Shown: positions 53,032 through 62,963 of the stretch, one piece after another | Layout: each line of letters begins with the position of its first letter | How positions within the stretch are numbered: the first letter of the stretch is position 1 | Origin: Metabacillus malikii | GTDB taxonomy: Bacteria > Bacillota > Bacilli > Bacillales > Bacillaceae | NCBI RefSeq assembly: GCF_030813355.1 | Contig: NZ_JAUSUD010000020.1 | Location: 1 to 64,000 of the forward strand | Length of the DNA: 64,000 nucleotides | Direction of reading: 5' to 3' | Made by a program: the position numbers and the translations under genes | Notes under the pieces: model-generated | Seen by the model: only the letters and a program-made list of their open reading frames with translations | What the model was told of the DNA's origin: nothing | The model's database searches: none

Positions 53032-53889
53032 ATGAAAAAATTAATTGCCATCGACCTTGACGGTACATTATTATCATCTCATATTGAAATTTCAAAGGAA
53101 AATATCCAGGCGATTCAAAAAGCCCAAGAACAAGGCCATATTGTGATGATTTGTTCCGGCCGTGCTCCAGAAGATATTAAAACTGTACTGAAACAAACAC
53201 CATTAACATGCCCACTAGCAGGAAGTAATGGCACAATGGTTGTTGTGGATAACGAGCTGCTAAGTCAAGTATCGTTAACAGAAAACAATGTTAGAAAAGT
53301 AGCGAGTATTTTAAATGATCGGAAATTCCCTTTCAAAGTTTATACGAACGATGGAATTTATGTCATTTCCTCTTGGTCTGATCGCATGCACGTTTTCCTA
53401 GAGAATAATGAAGAAATCCGTGGAAATTTATCTTCAAATGAATATAAATTTTTAACTGAACAACCGAAAGAAACGAATCTTACAAAAGTTTTTGACGATA
53501 TAGAAGACGTTCTCGCAGTGAAGGACATCGCAGTTCAAAAATTCTTTATTCCTACAATTGAAGGTAAAATGGAACTCATTTCAATCCTTGAAGAAATTGA
53601 AGGTATCTCCATTACAACCTCTGGTCCGTTCAATGTTGAAGTGATGGATGTTAATGGTAATAAAGGGAACGGTGTTAAAGTGATGGCTGAGCATTTCTCG
53701 ATTCCAATTGAAAATACTATAGCAATTGGCGATAACTTTAATGATGTTCCAATGATGGATGTAGCTGGACTTTCAATCGCTATGGGAAATGCAGACCCCG
53801 ATGTGAAAGCAATCGCAGACGTGGTTACATTATCTAACAATGAACATGGTGTTGCACACGCGATTGAAAAATATGTGTTAAAATCATAA
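53032..53889 (+). CDS. Cof-type HAD phosphatase
   Basis: A 285-residue HAD-IIB hydrolase with all motifs: DLDGT with the nucleophile Asp8, motif II CSGR, the lysine region NGNKGNGVKVMAE and GDNFNDVPMMD. It probably dephosphorylates sugar or cofactor phosphates in the cytosol. In contrast to the homologue at 27277-28143, the active site is intact. AAAGGAG precedes the ATG. Confidence 0.92.
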   Translation: MKKLIAIDLDGTLLSSHIEISKENIQAIQKAQEQGHIVMICSGRAPEDIKTVLKQTPLTCPLAGSNGTMVVVDNELLSQVSLTENNVRKVASILNDRKFPFKVYTNDGIYVISSWSDRMHVFLENNEEIRGNLSSNEYKFLTEQPKETNLTKVFDDIEDVLAVKDIAVQKFFIPTIEGKMELISILEEIEGISITTSGPFNVEVMDVNGNKGNGVKVMAEHFSIPIENTIAIGDNFNDVPMMDVAGLSIAMGNADPDVKAIADVVTLSNNEHGVAHAIEKYVLKS

Positions 53890-53916
53890 CAATCAAGCTT
53901 TAACCATTACTAAAGT

Positions 53917-53954
53917 AGCCCAAGAAGTTGTAATCTCAACTCTTGGGCTTTTTA
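53917..53954 (+). terminator. terminator after the Cof-type gene
   Basis: AGCCCAAGAAGTTG (53917-53930) pairs with CAACTCTTGGGCT (53937-53949), then TTTTA. Confidence 0.8.
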
Positions 53955-53957
53955 TTT

Positions 53958-54809
53958 TCAATTGCTGTTTTTAATCAGCTCTTTTTTCGTTACGAGTATA
54001 TATTTATTCGTAACATAAAAAATGAATAGATGATACGGAAAAAGAAGATAGGGAATTTTTTGGTTTTTAATTAGTCTTAGCTTCACTAATATCACATCAA
54101 TGAGGTAAAAACAGATTTGACAAATACCATATAAGTAAACTTTCTTGACCTTATTTACCCATAGATGTAAGGCAACTATTAATAATGAATAGATAGGGAT
54201 AAAAGTAAAATGTTCCTTCCATGTGTGGACTACCCCAAAGCCAATCTTCAGTTGGTTTAATGTTGCATATATGAATAGACCAGATAAACTCAATGAATAG
54301 ATTGCCATATAATCTGATATGAACTTAACAATCTTTATCTGCCTTTTTAGAAAAAAGCTCCACATATCACTAATGTAAAAATAGACCAGAATGAGGCCAA
54401 AGGTATAATAGGTTTTCCACCACCCTGTTTTAAATATTTTTAAATGGATAAATATCCTTTCTACTATTGCAAAGTACGTTGTAAAGAAAAGCTTCCATTT
54501 CCAGTTTAGCTTAAATATAGTAATAAAGGTGGCAACTACTGGAACATAGATTGCCTGAGAAAATATTGCCCCAATAATATTATCCTGAAACTTATTTTTA
54601 AAAATCTTCGGTATATACCTATAGGCATGGAATAAATTTAAAACAATTGTTTCAAATATATAGGCAAAACCGATATTCGTTAATAACAAGACGATTGTAT
54701 GACGTCTGTTTTGTATTCTTTTAAGCAGTATAACAAGCATACCGATATGAATAATTAAAAGGATAATGAATGGAATTGCATTTCTGTTCTTTTTTATCCA
54801 TTTGCCCAT
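53958..54809 (-). CDS. multipass membrane protein of unknown function
   Basis: A 283-residue, very hydrophobic, basic protein with about eight membrane segments, such as AIPFIILLIIHIGMLVILL and FIPIYSLLIVALHLWV. FIHLKIFKTGWWKTYYTFG resembles a motif of CBO0543-like proteins. AAAGGATGAAG precedes the ATG in the minus-strand reading. No enzymatic motif. Not recognised beyond that. Confidence 0.6.
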   Translation of the reverse strand: MGKWIKKNRNAIPFIILLIIHIGMLVILLKRIQNRRHTIVLLLTNIGFAYIFETIVLNLFHAYRYIPKIFKNKFQDNIIGAIFSQAIYVPVVATFITIFKLNWKWKLFFTTYFAIVERIFIHLKIFKTGWWKTYYTFGLILVYFYISDMWSFFLKRQIKIVKFISDYMAIYSLSLSGLFIYATLNQLKIGFGVVHTWKEHFTFIPIYSLLIVALHLWVNKVKKVYLYGICQICFYLIDVILVKLRLIKNQKIPYLLFPYHLFIFYVTNKYILVTKKELIKNSN

Positions 54810-55162
54810 CTACTTCATCCTTTGCATACAATTGATTGAGTTAGTTTGCTACATTATTCACTTTAGTATGTAACTAAAGCACATTATCTATAAACTTATT
54901 ACAGCCTCTCAGATTTCTCATTACTATTCGTACATGCGTGTAAACCCTTAAGCATAAGTATCGATAGTGCATAATTATAATCTCTCTATATAATTTTACA
55001 TATTTGATGTACACTTTAAAAAACGTATTTTCATACATAAGCAGTAACGTTCATTGTAGATGTTGATACTCTTACTTAGAAGTTAGGGTCTTGCCTTGAA
55101 CTGCGTATGGAATAATACAAACAATGTTCAACTGACTTTCACATAAAAAGGAGTGTACTCAA
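54810..55162. other. intergenic region without visible features
   Basis: About 350 bases of AT-rich sequence in which I found no gene, strong hairpin or riboswitch motif. AAAGGAGTG at about 55147 is the ribosome binding site of the next gene. Confidence 0.35.
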
Positions 55163-55489
55163 GTGTTGGTGATGGTCGCACTATTTTTAATTGCAGGTCT
55201 TGCAGAGATTGGTGGTGGGTATTTGATATGGCAATGGTTACGAGAAGGAAGGTCCTATTTATACGGGATTACTGGAGGCCTTGCATTGGCATTATATGGA
55301 GTAATCGCAACATTTCAAGCATTCCCCTCATTCGGAAGGGTGTATGCTGCATATGGTGGCGTTTTTATCGTAATGTCTGTACTTTGGGGCTGGGGTGTCG
55401 ATAAAAAAATCCCTGATTTCTATGATTGGTTAGGAGCTGCTATATGTTTAGTCGGTGTTTCTATCATTTTATTTGCTCCACGACATTAG
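55163..55489 (+). CDS. YnfA/UPF0060 membrane protein
   Basis: A 108-residue protein with four membrane helices of the YnfA family, distantly related to small multidrug resistance proteins. Typical segments: [39 protein letters not shown] and the C-terminal [20 protein letters not shown]. The start is GTG 55163. A transport role is inferred only from the fold. Confidence 0.88.
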   Translation: MLVMVALFLIAGLAEIGGGYLIWQWLREGRSYLYGITGGLALALYGVIATFQAFPSFGRVYAAYGGVFIVMSVLWGWGVDKKIPDFYDWLGAAICLVGVSIILFAPRH

Positions 55490-55607
55490 ATTGCTTCACT
55501 TTATTTTCATGCTTAATTCATAAGTCGAACTAGGCAAACTGAAGCCATACTTGTCCACCATTAATATCTACACCTCGCAATGGTAATTTGTTATATTAGA
55601 AAAGAAC

Positions 55608-55645
55608 AAGGAAAAGCAACTACTAATCTAATAATGCTTTTCCTT
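55608..55645 (-). terminator. spoVR terminator
   Basis: AAGGAAAAGCA (55608-55618) pairs with TGCTTTTCCTT (55635-55645); the minus strand continues GTTCTTTTC. Confidence 0.75.
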
Positions 55646-55653
55646 AATGCTCA

Positions 55654-57069
55654 CTATAAATATTTCCGCGAAACACTTTTGCCATCATAAGAAAATAACA
55701 CAGGCTTACCTTCTAACACACTTTCCATATGAACTGGACGACCCCAAAGCTGATAAACATAAGGCAGTACCTTTTCTAAATATTTCAAATCGAGTTCAAT
55801 ATCCTCGAACCAATGTTTTAAATAGAGCTCATTGTTTTTTAAATAATCACCGTCATTTACTGTAATATATGGAAAACCTCCATTCACTCGCATGCTTACA
55901 AGCTGATCACGGATAGCTTCCCATTCTTTATCAACAACTTTATAGTCCCGTCCTTGCTTTTGGAATAAATACATATCCTCACGCATAACTAAATCCTTTG
56001 TTAAATAATTTCGAATAAAGGATATATCGGATTCTACCTCGCGAACTTCAAACATTTTTTCTCTACCTGAACCCGGCTTAGCACCAAACATTTTCATCTC
56101 TTCAGTCGGAGAATTATAACGTTCTTCAATGTCTTCAAATATTTTCAACCCCAAATAGTAAGGATTAATACTCGTTTTAGAAGGTTGAACAACCCCTGCA
56201 TTTAATTTAGCAAATTCAATTGCTTCATCTGAAGATAAATCTAATTCTCGAATAATACGTTGGTGCCAATACGAAGCCCAGCCTTCGTTCATGATTTTTG
56301 TTTCGAGCTGTGGCCAGAAATATAACATTTCCTCTCTCATCATCGTCAAAATATCACGTTGCCAATCTTCAAGTTCTCTACTATATTCTTCGATGAATAG
56401 CAATAAATCCTTCTCAGGAGAAGGAGGGAATTTTCGTTTCTTCTTCTTTACTTGTCGTTTCTCTTCTTGTTTATTATCTAAATTCCAAAGGTCATCATAT
56501 GGAGTTACACGATGTTCTTCCTCCTCGTATTCATCCACATCATCCATTGACCATGCCAATTTCGGTCGTACTAATGAAGGGTCAATATGTTCTTGTATTG
56601 ACAAGACAGCGTCTAAAAATGTTTCAACCTCATGTCTACCATATTGAATTTCATATTGTTTAATTCGTTCTGCTGTTGCAGCCATGCTTTCTACCATTTC
56701 TCGTTTCGTATTTCCAAATCGTGAATTATTTTTAAAGAAGTCACAATGTGCTAACACATGGGCAACAATTAACTTATTTTGTATAAGCGAATTTGTATCT
56801 AATAAAAACGCATAACATGGATTTGAATTAATGACTAATTCATATATTTTACTTAAGCCAAGGTCGTATTGAAGCTTCATTTTATGAAATTGTTTTCCAA
56901 AACTCCAATGTGAGAATCTCGTTGGCATTCCGTAAGCTCCGAATGTATAAATAATATCCGCAGGACATATTTCATATCTCATCGGATAGAAGTCTAACCC
57001 AAAGCCTTTGGCAATTTCGGTGATTTCACTTATAGCATACTCTAGGGCCTTTTGATCAGTCTCTTTCAT
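55654..57069 (-). CDS. spoVR: stage V sporulation protein R
   Basis: A 471-residue protein collinear with SpoVR of B. subtilis, which is needed for proper spore cortex formation. Conserved segments include [35 protein letters not shown].., [12 protein letters not shown] and VNPYYLG-like [14 protein letters not shown]. Biochemical activity is not known. AGGGGGGAG precedes the ATG in the minus-strand reading. A sigma-E-type promoter lies 29-57 bases upstream. Confidence 0.94.
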   Translation of the reverse strand: MKETDQKALEYAISEITEIAKGFGLDFYPMRYEICPADIIYTFGAYGMPTRFSHWSFGKQFHKMKLQYDLGLSKIYELVINSNPCYAFLLDTNSLIQNKLIVAHVLAHCDFFKNNSRFGNTKREMVESMAATAERIKQYEIQYGRHEVETFLDAVLSIQEHIDPSLVRPKLAWSMDDVDEYEEEEHRVTPYDDLWNLDNKQEEKRQVKKKKRKFPPSPEKDLLLFIEEYSRELEDWQRDILTMMREEMLYFWPQLETKIMNEGWASYWHQRIIRELDLSSDEAIEFAKLNAGVVQPSKTSINPYYLGLKIFEDIEERYNSPTEEMKMFGAKPGSGREKMFEVREVESDISFIRNYLTKDLVMREDMYLFQKQGRDYKVVDKEWEAIRDQLVSMRVNGGFPYITVNDGDYLKNNELYLKHWFEDIELDLKYLEKVLPYVYQLWGRPVHMESVLEGKPVLFSYDGKSVSRKYL

Positions 57070-57097
57070 AGTCTCCCCCCTAAGCTTTTCTTACAAT

Positions 57098-57126
57098 AAT
57101 GTATGAGGATAATATGGAAAAGATGC
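57098..57126 (-). promoter_or_regulatory. sigma-E promoter of spoVR
   Basis: On the minus strand: GCATCTT (57126-57120), 14-bp spacer, CATACATT (57105-57098). This closely matches the mother-cell sigma-E consensus and fits SpoVR's early mother-cell expression. Confidence 0.7.
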
Positions 57127-57170
57127 TAAGGAACGAGCAATACCTTGTACGAGTCACTTTGTTAAACGGT

Positions 57171-57202
57171 AAAAAGGGTGACCTCTATGAGTCACCCTTT
57201 TT
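57171..57202 (-). terminator. hmp terminator
   Basis: AAAAAGGGTGAC (57171-57182) pairs perfectly with GTCACCCTTTTT (57191-57202). Confidence 0.85.
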
Positions 57203-57204
57203 CA

Positions 57205-58428
57205 TTATGCTTGTTGATATTCTTTTAAATTGATTGATGGTCCAAAGAATTCAAAGTGAATGTTTTCTTCCTTTACACCAATTGTTGCTAAATTTCCAAT
57301 TGTATTTTTCATAAACGCAACCGGTCCACAAACATAGAAGATGGCATCTGTTTCAGTTGCAATATCTTTTAATTTTTGTGAATCTAAATATCCTTCCGCA
57401 TCAAAACGGTGATTCTCTCTATCTTCAGCAGTAGGATTTTCAAGAATGAAGTATTTTTGTGAATATGTTAATTTAATCACTGCTTCTTCAACTTCTGTAC
57501 GGAAAGCTTGTACTTCTCCATTTTTAGCAGCATGAATAAAGGTCACAGGACGATTTGCTTTATGGTCTGCTGTTCTCTTTAACATACTCATCATTGGTGT
57601 AATACCGACACCGCCACTAATTAAGTAAAGCGGCTTATCAGATGCTTCATCAAGAACGAAATCTCCTGCTGGTGCAGTAAGTTCAATTTCATCTCCCTCT
57701 CCAATGTGGTCATGAAGATAGTTGGAAACTTTTCCTAACGTTGTTGGGTTTTCTCCCTCTCGTTTAACAGAAATTCTTAAATGGGACTGATTCGGTGCAT
57801 CAGATAAGCTGTATTGACGATTTAATAAATATTCTTCACCTTCAACGGATAAGCGTACGGTCACATATTGCCCTGGAGAAAAAGCAGGAACCGTTGAACC
57901 ATCTGCTGGTTGTAAATAAAATGATGTAATGATTGAACTTTCTTTTTGTTTTTTAACTACTTTAAAGGCTTTAAAACCTTCCCATTTATTATTTTTTGCC
58001 TCTTCATACATTTCATTTTCAATATCGATAAATACTTGTGCAATGACACCATATGCTTCTGCCCAGGCATCAATAATTTCATCTGTTGCTGCTTCTCCTA
58101 GTACCTCTTTAATTGCCTTTAATAAAAATTCACCAACAATTGGATAATGCTCTTTCTTAACCATTAAGCTACGGTGTTTATGAGCAATTTGTTTTACTGC
58201 AGGGAGTAGTACTTCAAGTTGATCAATATAAGTAGCTGCTGCATATACTGTATTCGCTAACGCAGTTTGCTGACGGCCTTGCTTCTGATTTGCATGATTA
58301 AAAATATTTAATAATTCAGGGTGTGCTTCAAACATTGTTTTATAAAAATGTGTCGTGATTTCAACCCCACGATCTGCTAAAATTGGTGCAGTTGATTTTA
58401 CAATTTTAATCGTTTGTTCAGATAACAT
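57205..58428 (-). CDS. hmp: flavohaemoprotein, nitric oxide dioxygenase
   Basis: A 407-residue three-domain enzyme that converts NO, O2 and NAD(P)H to nitrate. The globin domain (1-138) has the proximal His region VKQIAHKHRSL. The FAD domain has NRQYSLSDAP, and the NAD domain has GGVGITPMMSML and VCGPVAFM. It is divergent from nsrR. The promoter TTGCCA-17-TATCAT is followed directly by a palindrome matching the NsrR operator, so NO should relieve repression. Confidence 0.95.
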   Translation of the reverse strand: MLSEQTIKIVKSTAPILADRGVEITTHFYKTMFEAHPELLNIFNHANQKQGRQQTALANTVYAAATYIDQLEVLLPAVKQIAHKHRSLMVKKEHYPIVGEFLLKAIKEVLGEAATDEIIDAWAEAYGVIAQVFIDIENEMYEEAKNNKWEGFKAFKVVKKQKESSIITSFYLQPADGSTVPAFSPGQYVTVRLSVEGEEYLLNRQYSLSDAPNQSHLRISVKREGENPTTLGKVSNYLHDHIGEGDEIELTAPAGDFVLDEASDKPLYLISGGVGITPMMSMLKRTADHKANRPVTFIHAAKNGEVQAFRTEVEEAVIKLTYSQKYFILENPTAEDRENHRFDAEGYLDSQKLKDIATETDAIFYVCGPVAFMKNTIGNLATIGVKEENIHFEFFGPSINLKEYQQA

Positions 58429-58446
58429 TTAACCAGCCCCTAAAAG

Positions 58447-58496
58447 AAGTATTTTAAATATATCTTTATGATAGAGGCAATTTTTTCAAATGGCAA
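58447..58496 (-). promoter_or_regulatory. hmp promoter with NsrR operator
   Basis: On the minus strand: TTGCCA (58491-58496), 17-bp spacer, TATCAT (58468-58473). Then AAGATATATTTAAAATACTT (58447-58466), a dyad of the NsrR type covering the transcription start. Confidence 0.7.
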
Positions 58497-58614
58497 TAAT
58501 TTATATAGATGTTTTAAAAAGCTGTCACATTTACCCCCTTATTTCTACCTTTTTTTAATAGTTATGATAATATAAAGAAAACGATTATTTCACTCAAAGT
58601 GCGAGGTTATAACA

Positions 58615-59055
58615 ATGAGACTTACCAATTACACAGATTACTCGTTGCGAGTTTTAATTTTTCTGGCCTCTAAGCCATCCGATGAACTATCCAATATAAA
58701 AGAAATTGCTGATGCATATCAAATTTCTAAAAATCACTTAATGAAAGTGACATTTGAACTTGGGAAAATGAACATTATTGAAACGATACGAGGTAGAAAT
58801 GGTGGAATAAAGTTAGCACATCCACCTGAAGACATTAATATAGGAGAAATCATTAGACGAACCGAGGAAGACTTTCATCTTGTTGAATGCTTTGACGAGA
58901 ATAAACATTGTGTGATATCACCAATATGTGGACTAAAACATGTCTTGAATGAAGCATTACATGCTTACTTTGATGTTTTAGACCAATATACGTTAGCAGA
59001 TATTATTCAAAACAAAGATTCACTTTTTTCATATTTCACTAAGAATAATCATTAA
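58615..59055 (+). CDS. nsrR: nitric-oxide-sensing Rrf2-family repressor NsrR
   Basis: A 146-residue winged-helix regulator. The iron-sulfur cluster ligands are Cys92, Cys99 and Cys105 (ECFDENKHCVISPIC), with Asp8 (NYTDYSLR) as the probable fourth ligand, as in NsrR proteins. The HTH is about residues 25-60. NO damages the cluster and releases repression of hmp, the divergent neighbour. GCGAGG precedes the ATG. Confidence 0.92.
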   Translation: MRLTNYTDYSLRVLIFLASKPSDELSNIKEIADAYQISKNHLMKVTFELGKMNIIETIRGRNGGIKLAHPPEDINIGEIIRRTEEDFHLVECFDENKHCVISPICGLKHVLNEALHAYFDVLDQYTLADIIQNKDSLFSYFTKNNH

Positions 59056-59058
59056 TTC

Positions 59059-59101
59059 ATTAACCATTCGAAAGGATCGAGTCCTCCTTCGAATGGTTAA
59101 T
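59059..59101. terminator. bidirectional terminator between nsrR and the DUF3889 gene
   Basis: ATTAACCATTCGAA (59059-59072) pairs perfectly with TTCGAATGGTTAAT (59088-59101). The right arm overlaps the stop of the minus-strand gene. Confidence 0.75.
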
Positions 59102-59468
59102 CTAAAATAATTGACGTTTGTGCAGCATTATCCCCATCTCGTTTTAGGTTAACTGTAATTAATTTTGCCGTTTTTGGATTAAAAACTACATCGGCACTAA
59201 CATAAAAAAGTTCTCCATGTTGGTTGACTTTAATACGAAATACATCTTTTGACTCTTCTTCATTGACAGCCTCACGTTTCACATACTTATAATCAATCAG
59301 TTCTGATTGAGGGTATTCTTCTTTTACTGTCGATATTGCAAGTCTACTCCATTTTTTATAATCAATCTCTTCAACATGCTGTTCACCATATGCCTTCATA
59401 CCTGCAGTTAAAACCATCATAAATGTGGCCAATAGAAAAAAGATTCGATAAACGGTCTTAGCTTTCAT
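59097..59468 (-). CDS. exported DUF3889-type protein
   Basis: About 123 residues from ATG 59468, which follows GGAGGA; longer in-frame extensions lack a site and run into the upstream gene. A signal peptide or anchor (FFLLATFMMVLTAGMKAYG) is followed by a small domain with YKKWSRLAISTVKEEYPQSE and VVFNPKTAKLITVNL, typical of DUF3889. Found as a small secreted protein in Bacillus; function unknown. Close behind the carboxypeptidase gene. Confidence 0.75.
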   Translation of the reverse strand: MKAKTVYRIFFLLATFMMVLTAGMKAYGEQHVEEIDYKKWSRLAISTVKEEYPQSELIDYKYVKREAVNEEESKDVFRIKVNQHGELFYVSADVVFNPKTAKLITVNLKRDGDNAAQTSIILD

Positions 59469-59496
59469 ATGTTCCTCCATCATATTATTTACTATT

Positions 59497-60533
59497 TTAC
59501 TGCTCATTTTCTTTTTTATTTTGCTCTTTACTGTTTGGATTATCCACTTTATCGATATGTTTTCTTGCATAATCAGCAATAACCATACCAATTTCTTTAT
59601 TTCTCTCCCACTCCTCAGATAATACTGACAATGGTGGGTTTGTCTCCTCGACCGGATAGCTTAATTCAATCGTTACAGCTGGACGTTTGTATGTTTGTAT
59701 AAACCAGTCAGTATAGCCGCCACCAGTTGCTGATAACGGAGGATAATCTACTTTATAACCTGTCTTTTGAACTATACTATCAACGAACTGGATATCACGA
59801 GCTAAATACTGAACCTCATTATGGAAATACCAATAAATCACACGTCCAGAAGTGTGATATGCAGCAGCTGCTAATGGCTTCAGCTGGTTTGTAAAAGTGG
59901 ATAAAGCTCTTGTTTCACTCGATTCAAGTGGCTGATTTCCTTTAAAATGAGAATAGGATGCAAATTTTTTATCTTCTTTAATATGTTCCCAGCCTGCTGG
60001 ATATTGCCGATTTAAATCAACTCCTAAACCGTTTGCCTTCCAACGGGTAAAATCATCACTCCCCTCATTCATATCTACATAAACTTCTTGAAATAGAAAT
60101 GGCATTGAATCAACCCCCTTTTGCTGTAGCATCACTCCATCCGGATTCACCATCGGTATGAACCAAATCGATACATCATTAAGAATATCCCGCCCATGTC
60201 CAAAAATCTTCTGTTTGCTCTGATATGCTTTTGCATATTCTTCGATCATTTTCATCAATACATGTGTTGAAAGCCATTCACGCCCATGATGACTACCAGT
60301 AATGAGAATAGAGTTAGAGCCTTTCCCTACCTTAACCGCAAGAATATCTCGTCCAAATTCTGATTGTCCAATTGACTTTACCGTTAAATCATGGCTATTT
60401 GCTAAGCTTTGTATATCCTTTTTCATTTGTTTATATGTATAAGCTTTATTTGCATCTATTGTATACCCTTTTGATGTAACAGTTAATGAATACACGGCAA
60501 ATGAAAGTAAGAGTATGAAGATTTTTTTATCAT
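59497..60533 (-). pseudogene. M14-family zinc carboxypeptidase, frameshifted in the signal peptide
   Basis: The catalytic part (frame open from 60495) is complete: SHHGREWLS (zinc His and Glu), NPDGV, DLNRQYPAGW, YHTSG (third ligand) and the catalytic Glu in VTIELSYP. It should cleave C-terminal residues of peptides outside the cell. The natural start appears to be ATG 60533 with AAAAGGATG upstream, but a run of seven A (T7 at 60522-60528) puts it out of frame. One extra A would give MIKKIFILLLSFAVYSLTV, a good signal peptide. It may be a sequencing error, slippage or phase variation. In the current frame the only start is GTG 60495. Confidence 0.8.
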
Positions 60534-60698
60534 GTTACAACATCCTTTTTGTACTTTAGCTTTTCTTGATTATTTCACTTTTAAACGGGTAAACAATTCC
60601 AAGCTTTATTTCATCGCACCACCAAGTTTTGCCCAGAAAGTTTATCGCAAAAACACATACAATAATCATATCTCCTAAAAGATGGAGGGATTTAACGA

Positions 60699-60944
60699 AT
60701 GAACACTGTTGATTATGACAAAGCTCTTTACTATACACATCGTTCTCAGTGGGATAACCTGCTCATTTTAATGGTCCGCACTAAGGACGATTTTCTTTCA
60801 AAAAAAATCGAACAATTTTTACACGCCTATAATTTTGAACATGACTATAAAGAAGTTGAAAAACAGTTATATTCTTTACTGAGATATATTGACCATGCGA
60901 TTGAACCTGAAGAACTGGAATATGCACACTCTGTTTTTGAATAA
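60699..60944 (+). CDS. yhdB: YhdB-like protein
   Basis: An 81-residue helical protein, MNTVDYDKALYYTHRSQWDN then LLILMVRTKDDFLSKKIEQF, resembling B. subtilis YhdB. ATGGAGGGA precedes the ATG. It is divergent from the carboxypeptidase gene and followed by a terminator. Function unknown. Confidence 0.65.
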   Translation: MNTVDYDKALYYTHRSQWDNLLILMVRTKDDFLSKKIEQFLHAYNFEHDYKEVEKQLYSLLRYIDHAIEPEELEYAHSVFE

Positions 60945-60951
60945 TAAAAAA

Positions 60952-60980
60952 AACTGTTACATGTAGTCTATGTAACAGTT
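60952..60980 (+). terminator. terminator after yhdB
   Basis: AACTGTTACAT (60952-60962) pairs with ATGTAACAGTT (60970-60980). Its A-rich left flank becomes a T-tract on the minus strand. Confidence 0.75.
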
Positions 60981-60999
60981 AGAATATTTAGCCAATATT

Positions 61000-61103
61000 A
61001 AAAGAGGGTGACTAAGTGCTCCCCTCAAACTTACAGGATAGAATGTGAACCCTATTCATTCTGCCTATCATTTGTTGAGGGGTCTCGCACTAATCACCCT
61101 TTT
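61000..61103 (-). ncRNA. long imperfect hairpin in the pgcA 3' region
   Basis: Nested arms: GGGTGA/TCACCC, AGTGC/GCACT, CCCCTCAA/TTGAGGGG, and GATAG-AATG/CATT-CTGCCTATC near the loop. It starts 4 bases past the pgcA stop. It could act as terminator, but the length and internal bulges suggest a structured 3' element. There is a T-rich run (CTCTTTTAAT) on the minus side. Confidence 0.5.
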
Positions 61104-61107
61104 GGTT

Positions 61108-62853
61108 TTATTTTGTTAATGCAGCAATTAAATCATTTACTTTTGTCATCACACCAGAAGATAATTCTGCTAATTGTTGTTCACTTTGCTCTAACGTATC
61201 ACACTTCACACCGAAGTAAAACTTCGCCTTTGGTTCAGTACCTGATGGACGTAGGCAAAACCATGAATTATCCTCTAAAATATATTTCAACACATTCGAA
61301 CTTGGCAGCTCAATTTTATTAACTTCACCAGTTTCCAGTTGTCGACGTTCACCTGATTGATAATCCTCAACAGTTACAATTTTCTTTCCAGCTACCTCTG
61401 TTGGTGGAGTTGTTCTAAATGAATGAAGAATGCTTTGGATTTGCTCGGCACCTTCTTTTCCTTTTAACGTCAGTGATTGTAAGCCTTCTTTATAATAGCC
61501 ATATTCACTAAAGATTTTTAACAGACCTTCATATAAAGTAAGTCCTTGCTTTTTATAGTAAGCACAAACTTCAACTGCGAGCAATGCTGCTTGGACGGCA
61601 TCTTTATCACGTGCAAAATCCCCAATTAAATAGCCGTAACTTTCTTCATAGCCGAACTGGAATTCATATTGTCCTGATTTCTCATACTCATTGATTTTCT
61701 CACCAATAAACTTAAATCCTGTTAATGTATCAATTGTATCTAAGCCAAATGATTTTGCAATATCACGGCCAATTTCTGAAGTAACAATTGTTTTTAAGAC
61801 GACACCATTACTTGGCAGAATTCCCTTTTCTTTTTTCTCAGATAATAAATAATGCAGAAGTAATGCACCTGTTTGATTTCCAGTTAGGACAACATATTCA
61901 CCTTGTTTATTTTTCACAGCAATCCCTAATCGGTCAGCGTCAGGGTCAGTAGCAATTAAAAGGTCTGCATTCGTTTGTTGACCCTCACGAATCGCTAAAG
62001 TAAATGCCTCATGCTCTTCTGGATTAGGTGATTTTACAGTTGAGAAGTTAGGATCAGGTAATTCCTGTTCCTTTACAATCGTTACATTATCATAACCCAT
62101 TGCTTTCAGACCACTTCGTACTGGCTTATTTGCTGTGCCATGTAATGGTGTAAAGACAATTTTTACATCTACTTCTTGTGAAAGGCTTGGGTTAACAGAG
62201 ATTGTTTTTAACTTTTCCGTATAAGCCTCATCAATCTCTGCACCTATCATTTTAATAAGTCCTTGCTCTTTTAATGAAGCTTCATCTGTTACTTCTACTT
62301 GTAACTCGTCTTCTACTGCGTTAACAAAACCAATTACTTTATCAGCTGCTTCTGGAGGTAATTGTCCCCCGTCATGACCGTACACTTTATAACCATTATA
62401 TTCGGGTGGATTATGACTAGCTGTTACGACAATTCCTGAGAAGGCATTTAAAAAACGAACCGCAAATGATAATTCCGGTGTTGGTCTTAATTCTTCAAAA
62501 ACGTATGTTTGGATTCCGTGTGATGCTAAAGTTTTCGCAGCTTCCATCGCAAATTCTGGAGACTTATGACGTGAATCATATGCAATCGCCACTCCGCGTT
62601 TTTTAGCTTCCTCACCGAATGAGACTATGTATTTTGCTAAACCTTCTGATGCTTTTCTTACAGTGTATATATTCATACGGTTCGTACCTGGTCCGATTTC
62701 TCCACGCATACCGCCCGTACCAAACTCTAAATTTTTATAAAAACTATCTTCTAATGTTTTATGATTACCATCTAGTGCAATTAATTGTTCTTTTAATTCC
62801 TTATCTAAATCTTGTTTTGTACTCCAACGTTTATAGCTTTGTTCCCAGCTCAT
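61108..62853 (-). CDS. pgcA: alpha-phosphoglucomutase / phospho-sugar mutase PgcA
   Basis: A 581-residue enzyme interconverting glucose 1- and 6-phosphate for UDP-glucose, teichoic acid and glycolipid synthesis. The phosphoserine is Ser146 in TASHNPP. The metal loop is DPDADRLG, the sugar-specificity loop GEESYGYL, and the phosphate loop [13 protein letters not shown]. Start ATG 62853 follows CAGGAGGT; upstream in-frame codons are not needed. All four active-site loops are intact. Confidence 0.94.
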   Translation of the reverse strand: MSWEQSYKRWSTKQDLDKELKEQLIALDGNHKTLEDSFYKNLEFGTGGMRGEIGPGTNRMNIYTVRKASEGLAKYIVSFGEEAKKRGVAIAYDSRHKSPEFAMEAAKTLASHGIQTYVFEELRPTPELSFAVRFLNAFSGIVVTASHNPPEYNGYKVYGHDGGQLPPEAADKVIGFVNAVEDELQVEVTDEASLKEQGLIKMIGAEIDEAYTEKLKTISVNPSLSQEVDVKIVFTPLHGTANKPVRSGLKAMGYDNVTIVKEQELPDPNFSTVKSPNPEEHEAFTLAIREGQQTNADLLIATDPDADRLGIAVKNKQGEYVVLTGNQTGALLLHYLLSEKKEKGILPSNGVVLKTIVTSEIGRDIAKSFGLDTIDTLTGFKFIGEKINEYEKSGQYEFQFGYEESYGYLIGDFARDKDAVQAALLAVEVCAYYKKQGLTLYEGLLKIFSEYGYYKEGLQSLTLKGKEGAEQIQSILHSFRTTPPTEVAGKKIVTVEDYQSGERRQLETGEVNKIELPSSNVLKYILEDNSWFCLRPSGTEPKAKFYFGVKCDTLEQSEQQLAELSSGVMTKVNDLIAALTK

Positions 62854-62963
62854 CGTTACCTCCTGGATTTGTTTTCGATTATGTATAACAATAATTAACA
62901 TCCTTATTTTAGCATATTACAAACGGTACAACACAGGTCATTTTTTACAAATTATTAAGAATA

